Shown here one piece after another: positions 13,790 through 35,320 of a DNA stretch of 64,000 nt. Below the pieces are notes generated by a model, which saw nothing but the letters and a program-made list of their open reading frames with translations, did not search any database and was not told the DNA's origin. The position numbers and the translations under genes were made by a program. The stretch is from contig CANUEZ040000156.1 of NCBI GenBank assembly GCA_948099385.1, positions 4,154,001-4,218,000 of the forward strand. The letters are read 5' to 3'. Each line of letters begins with the position of its first letter. Positions within the stretch are counted from its first letter, which is position 1. Source of the stretch: Fasciola hepatica (taxonomy: Eukaryota; Platyhelminthes; Trematoda; Plagiorchiida; Fasciolidae).

Positions 13790-14481
13790 TGTTGTGAGTG
13801 TTTATTTTGTGTTACAGTTATAATTTAGGATGCGATTTTGGCGTGTTTTGTGGGTTTATGTTATGCGGTGATGTGGATGATGATTGATAAGTTTTACTTT
13901 TGAATGATTGGAGACAGTGCCCGTTTGTGTAGATCTTGTATTGTGGCATTAGCTGCGTGCGAGGTCCATGAGCGTGGTTTGGTGATATTGATGCGTTCCG
14001 GTTAGCTGTTGCGCCGTGTTCGCGATCCCGCTGTCTGAGATGAATGTATCCTACTGGTGTTCGCGACATTGTCGCTTGAACGTACCCGTTCACACACATT
14101 CCATACTCGCTCGTAGCTTCAGATGGCAATGACCGTGGCGACAAACCGTGTGTGAAACAGATGTTTATTATCTAATGAATGTGTCTTTTTTTGTTCCTAA
14201 CTTTTTGTTCATGCTAGTTTGGATTGTAGATTGTGTATGTTTTCGGAGTCTGTATCCGTGGTCATTTGACTGGTTTTGATGATGTTCAAATTTGATATAG
14301 GGATTGTAGATGTGATGTTTGGTGTTGTTTGGTGTGATTGTATTGTCAATGTTTTGTTATAGTTGCGTTCGTATTGATGACGCAGTGGTGTGTGTGTGTG
14401 TCTGTGTAGGAGATGTTGACGTTGATGGGGCTGTTGGTGGTGTTTACTCTGTTTATTGATCTGAGTATATGCATATGTACA

Positions 14482-14539
<58 letters not shown>

Positions 14540-14880
14540 TATATATTTATGTATGTATGTATGTATCTAAAGATATGTGTGTATATGTGTAGATATGTCA
14601 ATAGGTATATTTGATATTTGGAATTGTGGACGAATGAGGTTGTATTTGTTGTTGAGTGTGATTGGTTGTATTTGAGATGGTTAACTAAGTGTGATGGTGT
14701 ATATGTGCGGTTTGATGTGGCCAACTGTCAGTGTTTTTTGTTGTTGTTGTTGTCGTTGTTGGTTTTGTTGTTGTTGTTGTTGTTGTTGTTGGTTTTGCTG
14801 TTGTTGATGATGGTGTTGATGTGTTTCTGGGAGATTATATATTGATGTTTTTTCGAATATTAAGTGTAGAACGAAGGGTG
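13790..14880 (+). repeat. Array unit 13
   Basis: S core with GTCATTTGACTGG. The (GT) tract is reduced to about 7 repeats, the GTGTTGCCG segment near 14712 is missing, and the GATAAAGATGATG block is missing after the TTG tract. Divergence increases towards this edge, as expected for a unit homogenised less often. Confidence 0.93.
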
Positions 14881-15125
14881 TGTTGTGAGTGTTTATTTTG
14901 TGTTACAGTTATAATTTAGGATGCGATTTTGGCGTGTTTTGTGGGTTCATGTTATGCGGTGATGTGGATGATGATTGATAAGTTTTACTTTTGAATGATT
15001 GGAGACAGTGCCCGTTTGTGTAGATCTTGTATCGTGGCATTAGCTTCGTGCGAGGTCCATGAGCGTGGTGTTTGACGTGATTGTGTTCTCAGTGTTTTCT
15101 TTTAGTTGTGTTCCTGTTAGAGGTG
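14881..15125 (+). repeat. Array unit 14, left part, with internal deletion
   Basis: It is unit-like to about 15068 (through GGTCCATGAGCGTGGT). It then jumps to sequence matching unit positions of about 545-600 (GTGATTGTGTTCTCAGTGTTTT against GTGATTGTATTGTCAATGTTTT), so about 350 bp of the core are missing. Unit similarity stops near 15125, where the BEL/Pao-bearing segment begins. Confidence 0.8.
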
Positions 15126-15640
15126 ATGTCTGTATCCGTATGTGAATTGAATATTGTGAATGCCTGTGTTTCCGAGGTTGAGCGCCATTCGCGGCAACGA
15201 AGTGGTAGATTGCGTGTGGTGGACGGTGAAGAAAATGTTCGTATTTTGGTGAGTAGGCCTATTGAATCTCGGCATTGCAAACGGGTTACGTTTTCCATGC
15301 GACTAGCTGGGCGCGTACCTAGGTGGTTACGGTTAACTCCGGTAATTTTTAACTTGTGAATGGGAAACCACGAATGAAAGTCCCGATTTGCCGGATAAAC
15401 ACAGTGGAACTGGATATTTACCCGTGTCTCTAGCAATTGCATCAAAATATGTTGTCATCGAAACCCAGCGTGTCGTTTTTCGGTCTTTATCGTGAGGGAA
15501 CTCGTGAGGCTGTCGATCGGTGGACGATTCTTGACTCCGCCGACGGTTATGCCGGGCTTGGAGGGTTGTGCGACGGCATTTTGGAGATTCATTATTCATA
15601 GCCCACGAGTACATAGTCAAAGTGACGGACGGGCCCGCAA
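15126..15640 (+). other. Non-array sequence preceding the BEL/Pao remnant
   Basis: This is about 500 bp of balanced base composition, unlike the G/T-rich array. Open frames exist on both strands (for example plus 15081-15359 and minus 15089-15445), but none resembles a family I know. It could be the 5' end of the BEL/Pao element (LTR or leader) or unrelated inserted sequence. I see no second copy that would mark an LTR. Confidence 0.4.
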
Positions 15641-18167
15641 TAAAACAGAATGATGCTTAAGCCCTCAAAACTTGCCGAAACCATAAACGTACGTGAGCTG
15701 ACGCTGTCTCATCTGACATAGAAATCTGAGCGTAACACCCGAAACACTGTGGGTGCTGCAATCCGTCGACTGTCGGGACCGCTGCAATACAAATGGTTTG
15801 ATCGGGCATCAAATTCAATCCGAATGGACAGGGAGCCAAAATTCGCCGACCTGACGTAGTTTCTGCAAGATGGGGTCGACGCTGCAGTCGTCAAATCGAT
15901 GTACCCGTCCAAACCATCTCCAGATTAGCCTGACCGTTCTGACGACCAACAATATGGACCAATGCAGCAACCAGATGTAAGCACAGTGACAATCTAGACA
16001 GATGTGCCACCGCCTATGCATCGACTTCATCAAGTAGCCAACGTTTCAGTTCTGCCCACTTGCCCGTGCTGCTACCAAAACCACTACCTAGGTCAGTGTT
16101 CTACGTTCCTCAACATGGAAATATCGACTCATCATCGTTATATGAAGACCTCTGCTCTGTGCGAGCGTTGTCTGGAACCAAGATACCGGTAATCAATACC
16201 GCTCACGTAATTTTGCGGCGTGGATCGTTGCCGGGCTTCTCATCATGCCCTACTGCATCCGATGAATGAGTCTTCAAATAAGCCGCTTGACCCAGGAACG
16301 TAATAACAGCGAATGTAAATACCATTCCGACCACAGACAGGGGGTTTGGTCTCGCTAGATGTCGTGATGGCAAAACTCCATGGTCCCCAAAACCAAATGT
16401 ATCGTACATGCGTTGCTGGATAACGGTTCAGACTTTACAATAATCCTACGAGAGGCCACAAAAAGACCAGAAGTGACAGGCAGCCCAACTAAAAAGAAGT
16501 TTCTACTTTGAACTATCGTTTTGTTCTAAATGCCATCAGAGTGGAGTTTCACATCAGCCCCGTCGCTCCGAGACCTCATGAGATATTCACTTAAGCTTGG
16601 GCTGTGGATCAGTTGCCGCCCGTCACCCGGTTGACACCCAACGCTCAACAGCTTTCTGGTTGGAAACACTTAGCTGGACTGCCGTTAGACGATCCAGAAA
16701 ATCAGCCGATATCCGTGTTTATCGGGATGAATATATCCTCCGTGCATTGGGTTCTGATAGTCACACGGCAGGTCACAACGAGCCTTATGCCACTTAAACT
16801 CCATTCGGTTGGACGATTCTCGGCCCGTTTGGCTGCCCTGGGTCGCATGATGTAAGCTGCCAGTATATTGCCTACTCGGGTGACAATGAACTTCAATCAA
16901 AACTAAAAGCCATGTTCTCTATCGAGTTTAACGAGGCATCTTCAAGCGACATAGGTTACTCAGAAAAGGATAAACACGCACTCCAGATTACCAAAGTGTC
17001 AATACTAGAGATAGATGATCATCACTAACTGCCCCTAACTTAGAAGGAAGACTGCCCCACGATGCCGTCGAATTACTCAGTCGCCTTGCATCGATTTCAG
17101 TCAGTAGAAAAGAGGCTGCGAAGAGATACTCGGGGGGGGGGGGGGGGGGGGTTCTATCTCACAAGGCGGTCAATCAACGCCCAAAGGTTACTTAGAGTGA
17201 TTCCCGAAGATAAAGGGGCTGATAGAAAGCTGAATCTTGATCTTCAACCTTTCTATGGTCACCGCACATTGGGAGTTCAGTGGAACCGCACTGAAGATAG
17301 ATTTCAGTTCAAAGTAAGTCAAGGGCCGGTTTCGCTGACCACACGTTTAATCCTGTCCTTCATTGTCTCGATGTACAACCCTCTCGCACTTGTCGGTCCC
17401 GTAGTTCTACCGGGTCGATTGGCACTCCAACAACTTTGCAGGGCCAGGGGTGACTGGGATGATCCTTTAATGGAAAACCTTTCTCAAGTGTGGCAGAAAT
17501 GGGTGAAGTCAAAAGCCTTCAAGTACCTACGTGCCTTAAAATTGGTTCATATATAAGCACAATTTTTGGACTGCACTGCTTCTCTGATACATCTCAGTCA
17601 GCTTACGATGCAGTAGTCTACCTACGACGATTTGGCCGCATTCTTGTCTTTGGAAAATCCCGCGTGGCCGCGCTAAAGGTCATCACTATACTACGTCTCG
17701 AACCTACTGCCGCCTTACTGTCAGCTCGTCTGGCTTTCACGGTTCGGAAAGAGTTGACTATCACCATTGAACGAAAGTTGTACCAAGTGGATTCAATGAT
17801 CGTTCTGCAAACTCTCCGCAATAATGTATCTCGCTTCCAGACTTTTGTGGTTAACAGAGTATCTGCTACACAAGATCTGTCAGAAGTAGACGAGTGGTGC
17901 TACGTCGATTCCACAAACAACCCTGCGGACGCTGCTTCACGAGGGATAACGGCCAAAGGTCTGCAGGATAGTGTATGGTTTCGAGGACCCAAATTTCTAG
18001 AGAGTGATGAGACAACTCGGCTGAGGGAGCCTGAGATCGATATAGTGCACGGACTGCTCGTGTCACTCAGAACCTGCATGGTTGCAGCAGTTCAAGCTCA
18101 GCGTCACTGGTTCGATGAGTTCGGACGCTATGGCACTTGGGTGTGTCTTCTGAGAGCTATAGCATGG

Positions 18168-18170
<3 letters not shown>
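15640..18170 (+). mobile_element. Degenerate BEL/Pao LTR retrotransposon remnant (gag, protease, pol pieces; RT and integrase missing)
   Basis: Across several frames the segment reads in BEL/Pao order. Gag-like FADLT and FLQDG stand near 15840-15870. A knuckle with C-x2-C-x4-H-x3-C spacing followed by LCERCLEP is at about 16056-16190. A protease-type HALLDNGSDF is at about 16400-16435. TPFGWTILGPFGCPG is near 16795-16840, and SEKDKHAL with the NYSVALHRF region follows to about 17130. After a 20-G run, the text continues with LGVQW, TTRLILSFIVSMYNPLALVGP and NNPADAASRG, typical of the segment downstream of RT. The RT core is deleted, and stops and frame changes are frequent. The element ends abruptly at a (TA)n run with no integrase. 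It is an inactive fossil. Confidence 0.85.
17132..17151 (+). repeat. Poly-G run (20 G) at an internal deletion of the BEL/Pao element
   Basis: Twenty consecutive G residues lie exactly where the pol text jumps from the pre-RT region to the post-RT region. The run may mark a repaired deletion junction, or its length may be a sequencing artefact. Confidence 0.9.

Positions 18171-18226
<56 letters not shown>
18171..18226 (+). repeat. (AT)n microsatellite at the BEL/Pao right boundary
   Basis: About 28 AT repeats. Its position in front of resumed array-unit sequence corresponds to the (TA)n tract of a normal unit, so it is probably the (TA)n tract of unit 14. Confidence 0.9.
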
Positions 18227-18228
<2 letters not shown>

Positions 18229-18451
18229 TATTTTGAATTGCGGGCCAACGTAGTCGTGTTTTTTGTTGAGTGTGATTGCCTAAGTTTGAGATGATTAACT
18301 AATTGTGATAGTGTATATGTGCCGTTCGGTTGTTGCTGTTTGATTTGATCAATTATTAGTAGTTTTTGTTGTCGACAATGATAATGATGATGATGTTCTG
18401 GGTGATTATATATTGATGTTTTTTCGAATATTGAATGTAGAACGAAGTGTG
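18227..18451 (+). repeat. Array unit 14, right part
   Basis: The sequence resumes the array unit after its (TA)n tract: a diverged GAATTGCGGGCCAACG, then GTTGAGTGTGATTG, GATTAACTAATTGTGAT, a shrunken TTG region with GTCGACAATGATAATG, and TTTTTTCGAATATTGAATG. It is more diverged than units 1-13. Confidence 0.85.
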
Positions 18452-18667
18452 TGTTGTGAGTGTTTATTTTGTGTTACAGTTATAATTTAGGATGCGATTT
18501 TGGCGTGTTTTGTGGATTTAAGTTATGCGGTGATGTGGATGATGATTGATAAGTTTTACTTTTGAATGATTGGAGACAGTGCCCGTTTGTGTAGATCTTG
18601 TATTGTGGCATTAGCTGCGTGCGAGGTCCATGAACGTGGTTTGGTGATATTGATGCGTGCCAGGTAG
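18452..18667 (+). repeat. Array unit 15, first ~215 bp only
   Basis: It starts with TGTTGTGAGTG and matches the first ~215 bp of the unit almost exactly, up to GATATTGATGCGT at about 18657, then leaves the repeat. This is the right end of the array, 255 bp before the first vigilin exon of the window. Confidence 0.9.
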
Positions 18668-18921
18668 CTGCGGCCCCTCATTTTAGTTGTCCTTCTACGT
18701 CCATTTGTTGTGTCGATATTTTTTAATTGATGTTGGTTCTCATGGTTTGAGTTTGTGTAGTTTTCCGTTTTTGGGATATGTTCACTATTTTTGTCCGTCG
18801 TAGTTCTCGCTATTAATCTCCAAGAATCGTCATTTTACTGTTCTTTTTTGTCCAAAGTCTACTTTTTTTGACAGAAATTCGTGGTATGTTTCGTTGTTTT
18901 TGATCCTGTTCGGTCCCTTAG

Positions 18922-29845
<10,924 letters not shown>

Positions 29846-32534
29846 TCGGTGTGGTTCTCTATCCAATCCCGGAGATATTATCAGTAGTGTATCGAAGCAC
29901 AGTTGGTTCTCAGCCTTCGCTGGCATTCACGGGACCGTCAAGCAGTGCTGTCAAAGATGCCATACAAAAACCATCAGTTCTCCTAAGTGCCTGAATTTAC
30001 GAACATGCGTACATCACATCAACAGACCTCGATCTTGTTCTCACTACCATCTCACATGTCTCCCTCTTCCAATCAATATGGGTTGGTTTGCCCTTCATTT
30101 TTAGGAGTGCCTTATTTTTCTGATTTCTATATTCTCCGTCTCTTGAAGTACATCTTCCGAGCTGTACCAAAACTCATGGAAAGTCCTTATACATTTCCCC
30201 TGGCTCGATCGAGTACAACCCTAGATTCGTGTCAGATGTATATGCACAAGTCTGCGATCGCAGTGGCCGTCGAAAATTACCCTAATCAAAACCGTGTTGT
30301 ACACGATTCCCATGGTTCTGTATTGAGTCAATCACAAGTTTCCTTTTGCGCAGTTGATTGGCCGTCTCTTGCCACCATCGTGCTGTGCTCGCTATGGTTA
30401 TTCGTGTACATTCATCCTCCCACAGTGCTGTTCTTTTGTCAACGCTAGCCCCCGCGATCACTCACACCACGTATTTGCGATGCACAAATTCTGCTCTGCC
30501 TCGTAGCAGGCGTATTCGTCAACTGTCGCCAGTGAAACCGGAATCGCCATTGCATCTATTCATAACTTGGTTGCTGCGCGAGCGTCAGTTTTGCTGTCCG
30601 TGAAGGGGTCGCCATATTCGATGCGGTTACAGTTCCACCGTTTTCTGTCGTACCCCGCTCTTTCCAAAACAGCTGCCGTCCTGTGAACAGTGTTTGCATG
30701 AGTTTGTCCTCATTTGCGTGTGTTTGTTTGCGTTAATCCTGTTCTCATTTTTTTTTGTTCTCGCTTGCTAATGTGTGCCCTCATTAGCGCGTATTTTTCT
30801 CTTCTTTCACTCCATTTGAGATATACACTCTGCGTACATTCGCAGAGGCGTATCGGTTTGCTGCAGTTTTGATCAAATATCATTTGTCGGGTTGTGGCAA
30901 GTTTTTGATTGCAATTCCACATTGGGTTTGGAATTTGGTACTACTATCTGGTTGCAAACTGTTGACGCCACATAATTGAGAATAATAATGGATTTCTCCT
31001 GTCCAGCAGGAATCATTCTGTTAACGTCATCCGAATATTGTCATTCTACAAGGTGAGGTTCCAGGGAATTTTTTAATCATCTAACTCCTCGGGATTTGTT
31101 TTCTGGATGTCATTTGTGCAAACTAGATATTTGCATGAGCTTCGGCTTTCCAGCTATTATTTGGAGGTGGTGAATTGTCGACCGCTGTACTCTTGTCAAA
31201 ATTCTAACGAGCGATGGTCGGCGAACTAGCCAGTTGATTACATAGGTCCCAAGCATCCCAACTACCGAATGAAATGATTACGATTGCAGTGTTAGACGTC
31301 ATCACACCGTGCCAGTGGAGTATCTATTTTTTTCCCAGCCGCTAAATGTAGTCCACAGTCATGCATAGCTACCCAGTTATACTGGTGATTAAGCGAAATT
31401 CGGTCTTGATTGTCGATCATGGAATGAGCAATCAACTCCGAATTCAATTTTGCAATTTTAGAGTACGAATAGTATGTTCCAGGCGCGCGCAGGACATCTT
31501 CGCTCGCTTCCGTATCGCTTATACGTCAAACGCTGATTTATTAATGCTGCTCGAAGAAAGTGAAATTGAAAATGAGGGATATTTCGCACCAGGCAAACCC
31601 CATCACTGGTTTCAAACATTTTAGGTAGTTCGCCGTCTGAACGAATATTACCACTCCAGTCGGATCACATACAACGAAAACAGCGGCTCGTGAATCGTCC
31701 ATGCGCGAAAAACGGGTACTACTAGTGTAGTGGATTATGCATACTACTTGCTGAATAAGTAGTTGGTTGCTCAAAACAGGTATCTTCAATTATAGATGGG
31801 CAATGAACGTGACTATGCCAGGCTAAGAGAGGGTATGTGAGCCACATGATTGCATCCCCCGACTGGACAGCGACTGTTTTCAAGTGGTTCGGGCAGTTAT
31901 GAAAATAAGCATCGTTGTTGTAGTTGGTTGATTTTGTCCGTGTCGAAACTAGCGGCTTCCAACACATTTTCTAACCGGCACGTCTTGTGGTCTATAACAC
32001 TAGCAAGTTAAGTCAAGGATACACTTTAGTTGTTCAAGAAGAGTAAATCCCCTGTGAAAAGTTATGGGTTACATGCTTTGGCTGTGATTATAAAAACGAT
32101 GAATGAAGAACGCCGTTCGTCGGTAGAGTACCAGATGGAAAAAAGGTGTTTTCTGAGTTTCGATGCAAATGATCGGTCAAAGAGCACGAGATATATTCAA
32201 AGAGGGAGTGGGAGAGAGAGAGTACCTCTGCATGAATTTTTGCACTCACTAACGAAGAAGGATTCGGCAAAGTGACTTACTTATTTTTTTACCAACCCAA
32301 ACTCAGTATTATAGGCCCAATAGGGGTGGTCATCTGTTGCAATTGAGATGAGATTTAAGTTTCAACGTGGTTCTTTTTGGCTTTCGATTTACTTCCGTTG
32401 CTCTATAGGAGACTTGGGGGCTCAAAAAACATCCACGATGTGGAGAGGATTTCATTCCAGTCACATTTGTGGAACTTCTTGCCACGGTTGATATGAGTTG
32501 AAACAAATTATGACCATTGTAGTGATCAGGCCCT
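29846..32534 (+). other. Downstream of vigilin: probable 3' UTR then unassigned sequence
   Basis: The first ~800 bp are pyrimidine-rich and may include the vigilin 3' UTR. I did not see a convincing AATAAA there by eye. Frames such as plus 29987-30448 and 31361-31624 have no motif I recognise. A GAGAGAGAG stretch lies near 32211-32221. Confidence 0.4.
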
Positions 32535-32990
32535 AGGCAGCCACATTGGCGTTCGATTAACGTAAATGTAGGGTCCTGTTAATGCAGTTACTGAGCCTCG
32601 GGTTCATAGAGTTCGCTTTCCTCTGATTTGTGAAGTTCGATCACGAGCTACCCGCCTCAGGACACTGGTTCGTGCATACTGCGCATTGGTGACGGTCAGT
32701 GGACGGCATGTTGAGTGATTCTGAGGTGCAGTGGCCGGTATCGATTTATGTAATCGCCTGCCTGGTGTGTGGTCCCGATGAACCGAATACTCCCGGTTTG
32801 GATGTAGTGAGGGAGTATATAACACTGCGGGCAGTGTTTCGTTGGAGAGAGCAGGCTGTTGGCAGCCATATTGGTGTTCGGTTAATATGATTGTAGAATC
32901 CTGTTGATGCACTTACCGAGCCTTTTTTCCCGTTTTTTCAGATCGAACAAAAGCTACCTCCGAATAGGAATACTGGCCCTTGCATACAAC
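32535..32990 (+). repeat. Direct repeat with ~325 bp period and TATA-like box
   Basis: GGCAGCCACATTGG...GTTCGATTAA...TCCTGTTAATGCA (from 32536) is repeated as GGCAGCCATATTGG...GTTCGGTTAA...TCCTGTTGATGCA (from 32861). Both copies are followed by AGCTACC and ACTGG then TGCATAC. Between them lies GAGGGAGTATATAACACTGC (about 32809), a TATA-like promoter block. The arrangement suits partial tandem LTRs of a retrotransposon or a Penelope-like element; no coding part was recognised next to it. Confidence 0.65.
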
Positions 32991-35320
32991 ATTATTATCG
33001 ACGACACTGAACAATATTTAAATTCAGCAGGCTCAAGCCATACACTTTTCCAGTCTGTTAGTAGCTCTAGGAGGATGTATTCGATGCCAGGCAAGGCTTG
33101 AGGTTTGCTTTTCTGGTTAACCACTGAAGCAACTGAACGGATAGGGCAAAAAGGCATCCAGAGTAGAGCACTGTTTTCGCTATGGAAGTTGATTTACACC
33201 CGGAATATTTTTAGCGGCTTTAGGATCGTCAATGATAATCCACTCGAAAGTTTTCAGTAGGACAGCAGTGGATGTGATGAGACGAAATTTATCTTTTCTT
33301 TCTTCGGTATTGGAGTGATGTGAACTCGACACTAGGAGTCGGCGAGATTGCTTTCTGACGGTATGAAACGAATGTGGAGTGGAAAACGAGAGCCATGCCG
33401 ACAGTATCAGAACTGAGGCTATTGGGTGCGGAGACTTTATTGATATTGATCGACCTAAACTCCTTGAAAACATGTTTCGGATAAAGGTGCTAAGGGGCAA
33501 TAGGCTCGAAATGCTACATTAGTTGTTGGGGACGGATGAATCCGCTCGTTCCTGTGCCTAGGCCACACTAAAATCAAAATAGTCAGCAATAATAGAAGGA
33601 TAGAGTAATTGCAATTAGCAGTACCAAGTAGATGAATTGAACGTGCGGAAACAAGGGCAACAATGTCTTGAACCACTGGTTGGCTGGATCCCTACAAGCA
33701 AGCCTAGCACAGACGGGCGTTTCATACATTGTGTCATCAAGTGGTCACCCTTGCTTATCCTCCAACCGCAGCGAACACTAAACACCGAGGAGTCCTGTCC
33801 ACGGATGTGCCCGACGCATGTGACAGAAACCTTGAGCTACGCGCCTGAACTCCACACTTACGATAGTCAAGGAATGCTACAAAAATATCGGTGGTCCAGT
33901 ACCGTTTGTCTCAGTGTATTCTCTATTCTCAGTGACTATGCTTCTGAAACATATAGAAGTGACATGATCACTGCTGTGCACACTCGACCTTGATGTACAG
34001 ACTGATGTCACATCGACTCCACAGACTAAGCTTGGGGAAATCAAGAGGCGGCTTTTTATATGGCGTTTCTCCGGAAGTAAAATCTGATCAAAAATACGCA
34101 GCAGGGTTTGTTTTCAGTATGTCTTGTGTTTTTGAAGGGAAAAAACAGAACTGAGTCTCGTCCTCGTGGATATGGAGACCCAGTTTTTAGTAGCCTAGAT
34201 TTTATTTACTTGATAACTGTATTCGCTAGCGTGTACTGGTGATTCCTAGCAAGAATGAGACAGTCGTAAAATGCTTCCGTGGTTTTCAGTGGCAAGTTGA
34301 AAGTTCACACTGTATGGTGAGTCGTATTACGCATTTAGTCAGATATAATCACTCTCGTCTGCTGGGAACATATCATAAAGCACCGAAATTCAGCGTACAC
34401 TTCTTGCAAATTCATTTTCCGTAAATAATAGTTGGCTGAATCTCTCGTGTCTCGCAACAGAACTTTCCTTGAATGAACTCTTCGTTCCAGTATCTTACTA
34501 ACAGGGGACTAGCAACACAACTGTCGGCAGTTTCATCCCGTGAATTCTTCCCCTGATTCACAACTTCATGGAGATTAGGTCTGACAGATTTCCACTCTGA
34601 TTTATTCCCATTTTGTTTTCAATAACATGTGCTTGTTTCTAGGGCATGGGACATTAAAGCCGCTAAATCTAGAAGGTGAATGTTTTCTGGTTTGTTGAGT
34701 GCGGCAAATTGAGTCCCGGAAAATGAGTCACCTCGGGATATGAGGTTTCATCGTTGAACATATTCCACAGATGCATTTCGGACCTGGTCTTATTTCCAGC
34801 GAAACACAGTAGGTGATTGTGCTTCATTCTATGTCCGAACTCTGCGCGTTAAATCGACTTTGTTTACTGTATCCCCTGGCAGAATCAAATTTGTTGCTGG
34901 ACCAACGCACACTATAAAGATGTTAAAGGCTTCCCGAACATGGATGTTAAGTCAGTCATATCTCACTCTTCACATGGAAGAAATCTGCTCTCCGCCTAAT
35001 CAGGGTGGGACACTCGTCTGCCTGGGAAGACTTCGGTAACACTATTCTCGGACTTCAAAAGGATGGTCTCCAAGACCAAGAAATGGAAAGAGGTAACCAA
35101 TCCCAAAGTACAGCACTTATGGCGAATTTCGGTGAAAGTTCACCGTGAACTGGAGCTGAGGTTCGGCTATTAATGTACAAGTATTTATTGATGGAAATAA
35201 GTTCTACTAGCAGACTTTTTGAAATCATTTATGCCATGATACAATACACGATATCGATACTCAACTTCAAAATTAAAACCTTGTAAGAACTGTCCAGCTG
35301 TTTCGTGTTATTTGTTAGGA
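32991..35320 (+). other. No gene recognised
   Basis: Short open frames on both strands (for example minus 33180-33500 and plus 33637-33993) show neither a familiar motif nor paired splice borders. The base composition is balanced and there are no long microsatellites. Confidence 0.4.

Larger units (their letters stand above)
1..15125 (+). repeat. Tandem array of ~1.15 kb units (13 complete plus one damaged)
   Basis: A block beginning with TGTTGTGAGTG recurs at 1, 1156, 2299, 3438, 4597, 5758, 6902, 8031, 9188, 10331, 11453, 12620, 13790 and 14881, giving unit lengths of 1155, 1143, 1139, 1159, 1161, 1144, 1129, 1157, 1143, 1122, 1167, 1170 and 1091. Each unit has, in order, a nearly invariant core of about 330 bp containing most of the CpGs, a G/T-rich spacer, a (TG)n tract ending in CTGTGTAGG, a spacer, a (TA)n tract, a TATG-rich stretch, and a (TTG)n tract followed by GATGATGATG. 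Length differences come almost wholly from the three microsatellites. The array starts before the window. It is a satellite or minisatellite type repeat; no transposase, RT or RNA gene is recognisable in it. It probably lies in a vigilin intron. Confidence 0.97.

Noticed and set aside
1..15125. CRISPR-like or prokaryotic repeat array
   Set aside because: Unit length, microsatellite content and eukaryotic context exclude it.
1..15125. rDNA or 5S/snRNA tandem gene cluster
   Set aside because: No rRNA or snRNA sequence is recognisable in the unit, and the pieces resembling A and B boxes are too poor.
29987..30448. A further vigilin exon after KH14
   Set aside because: The terminal exon already ends in an in-frame TAA, and this frame lacks KH text or a matching acceptor phase.
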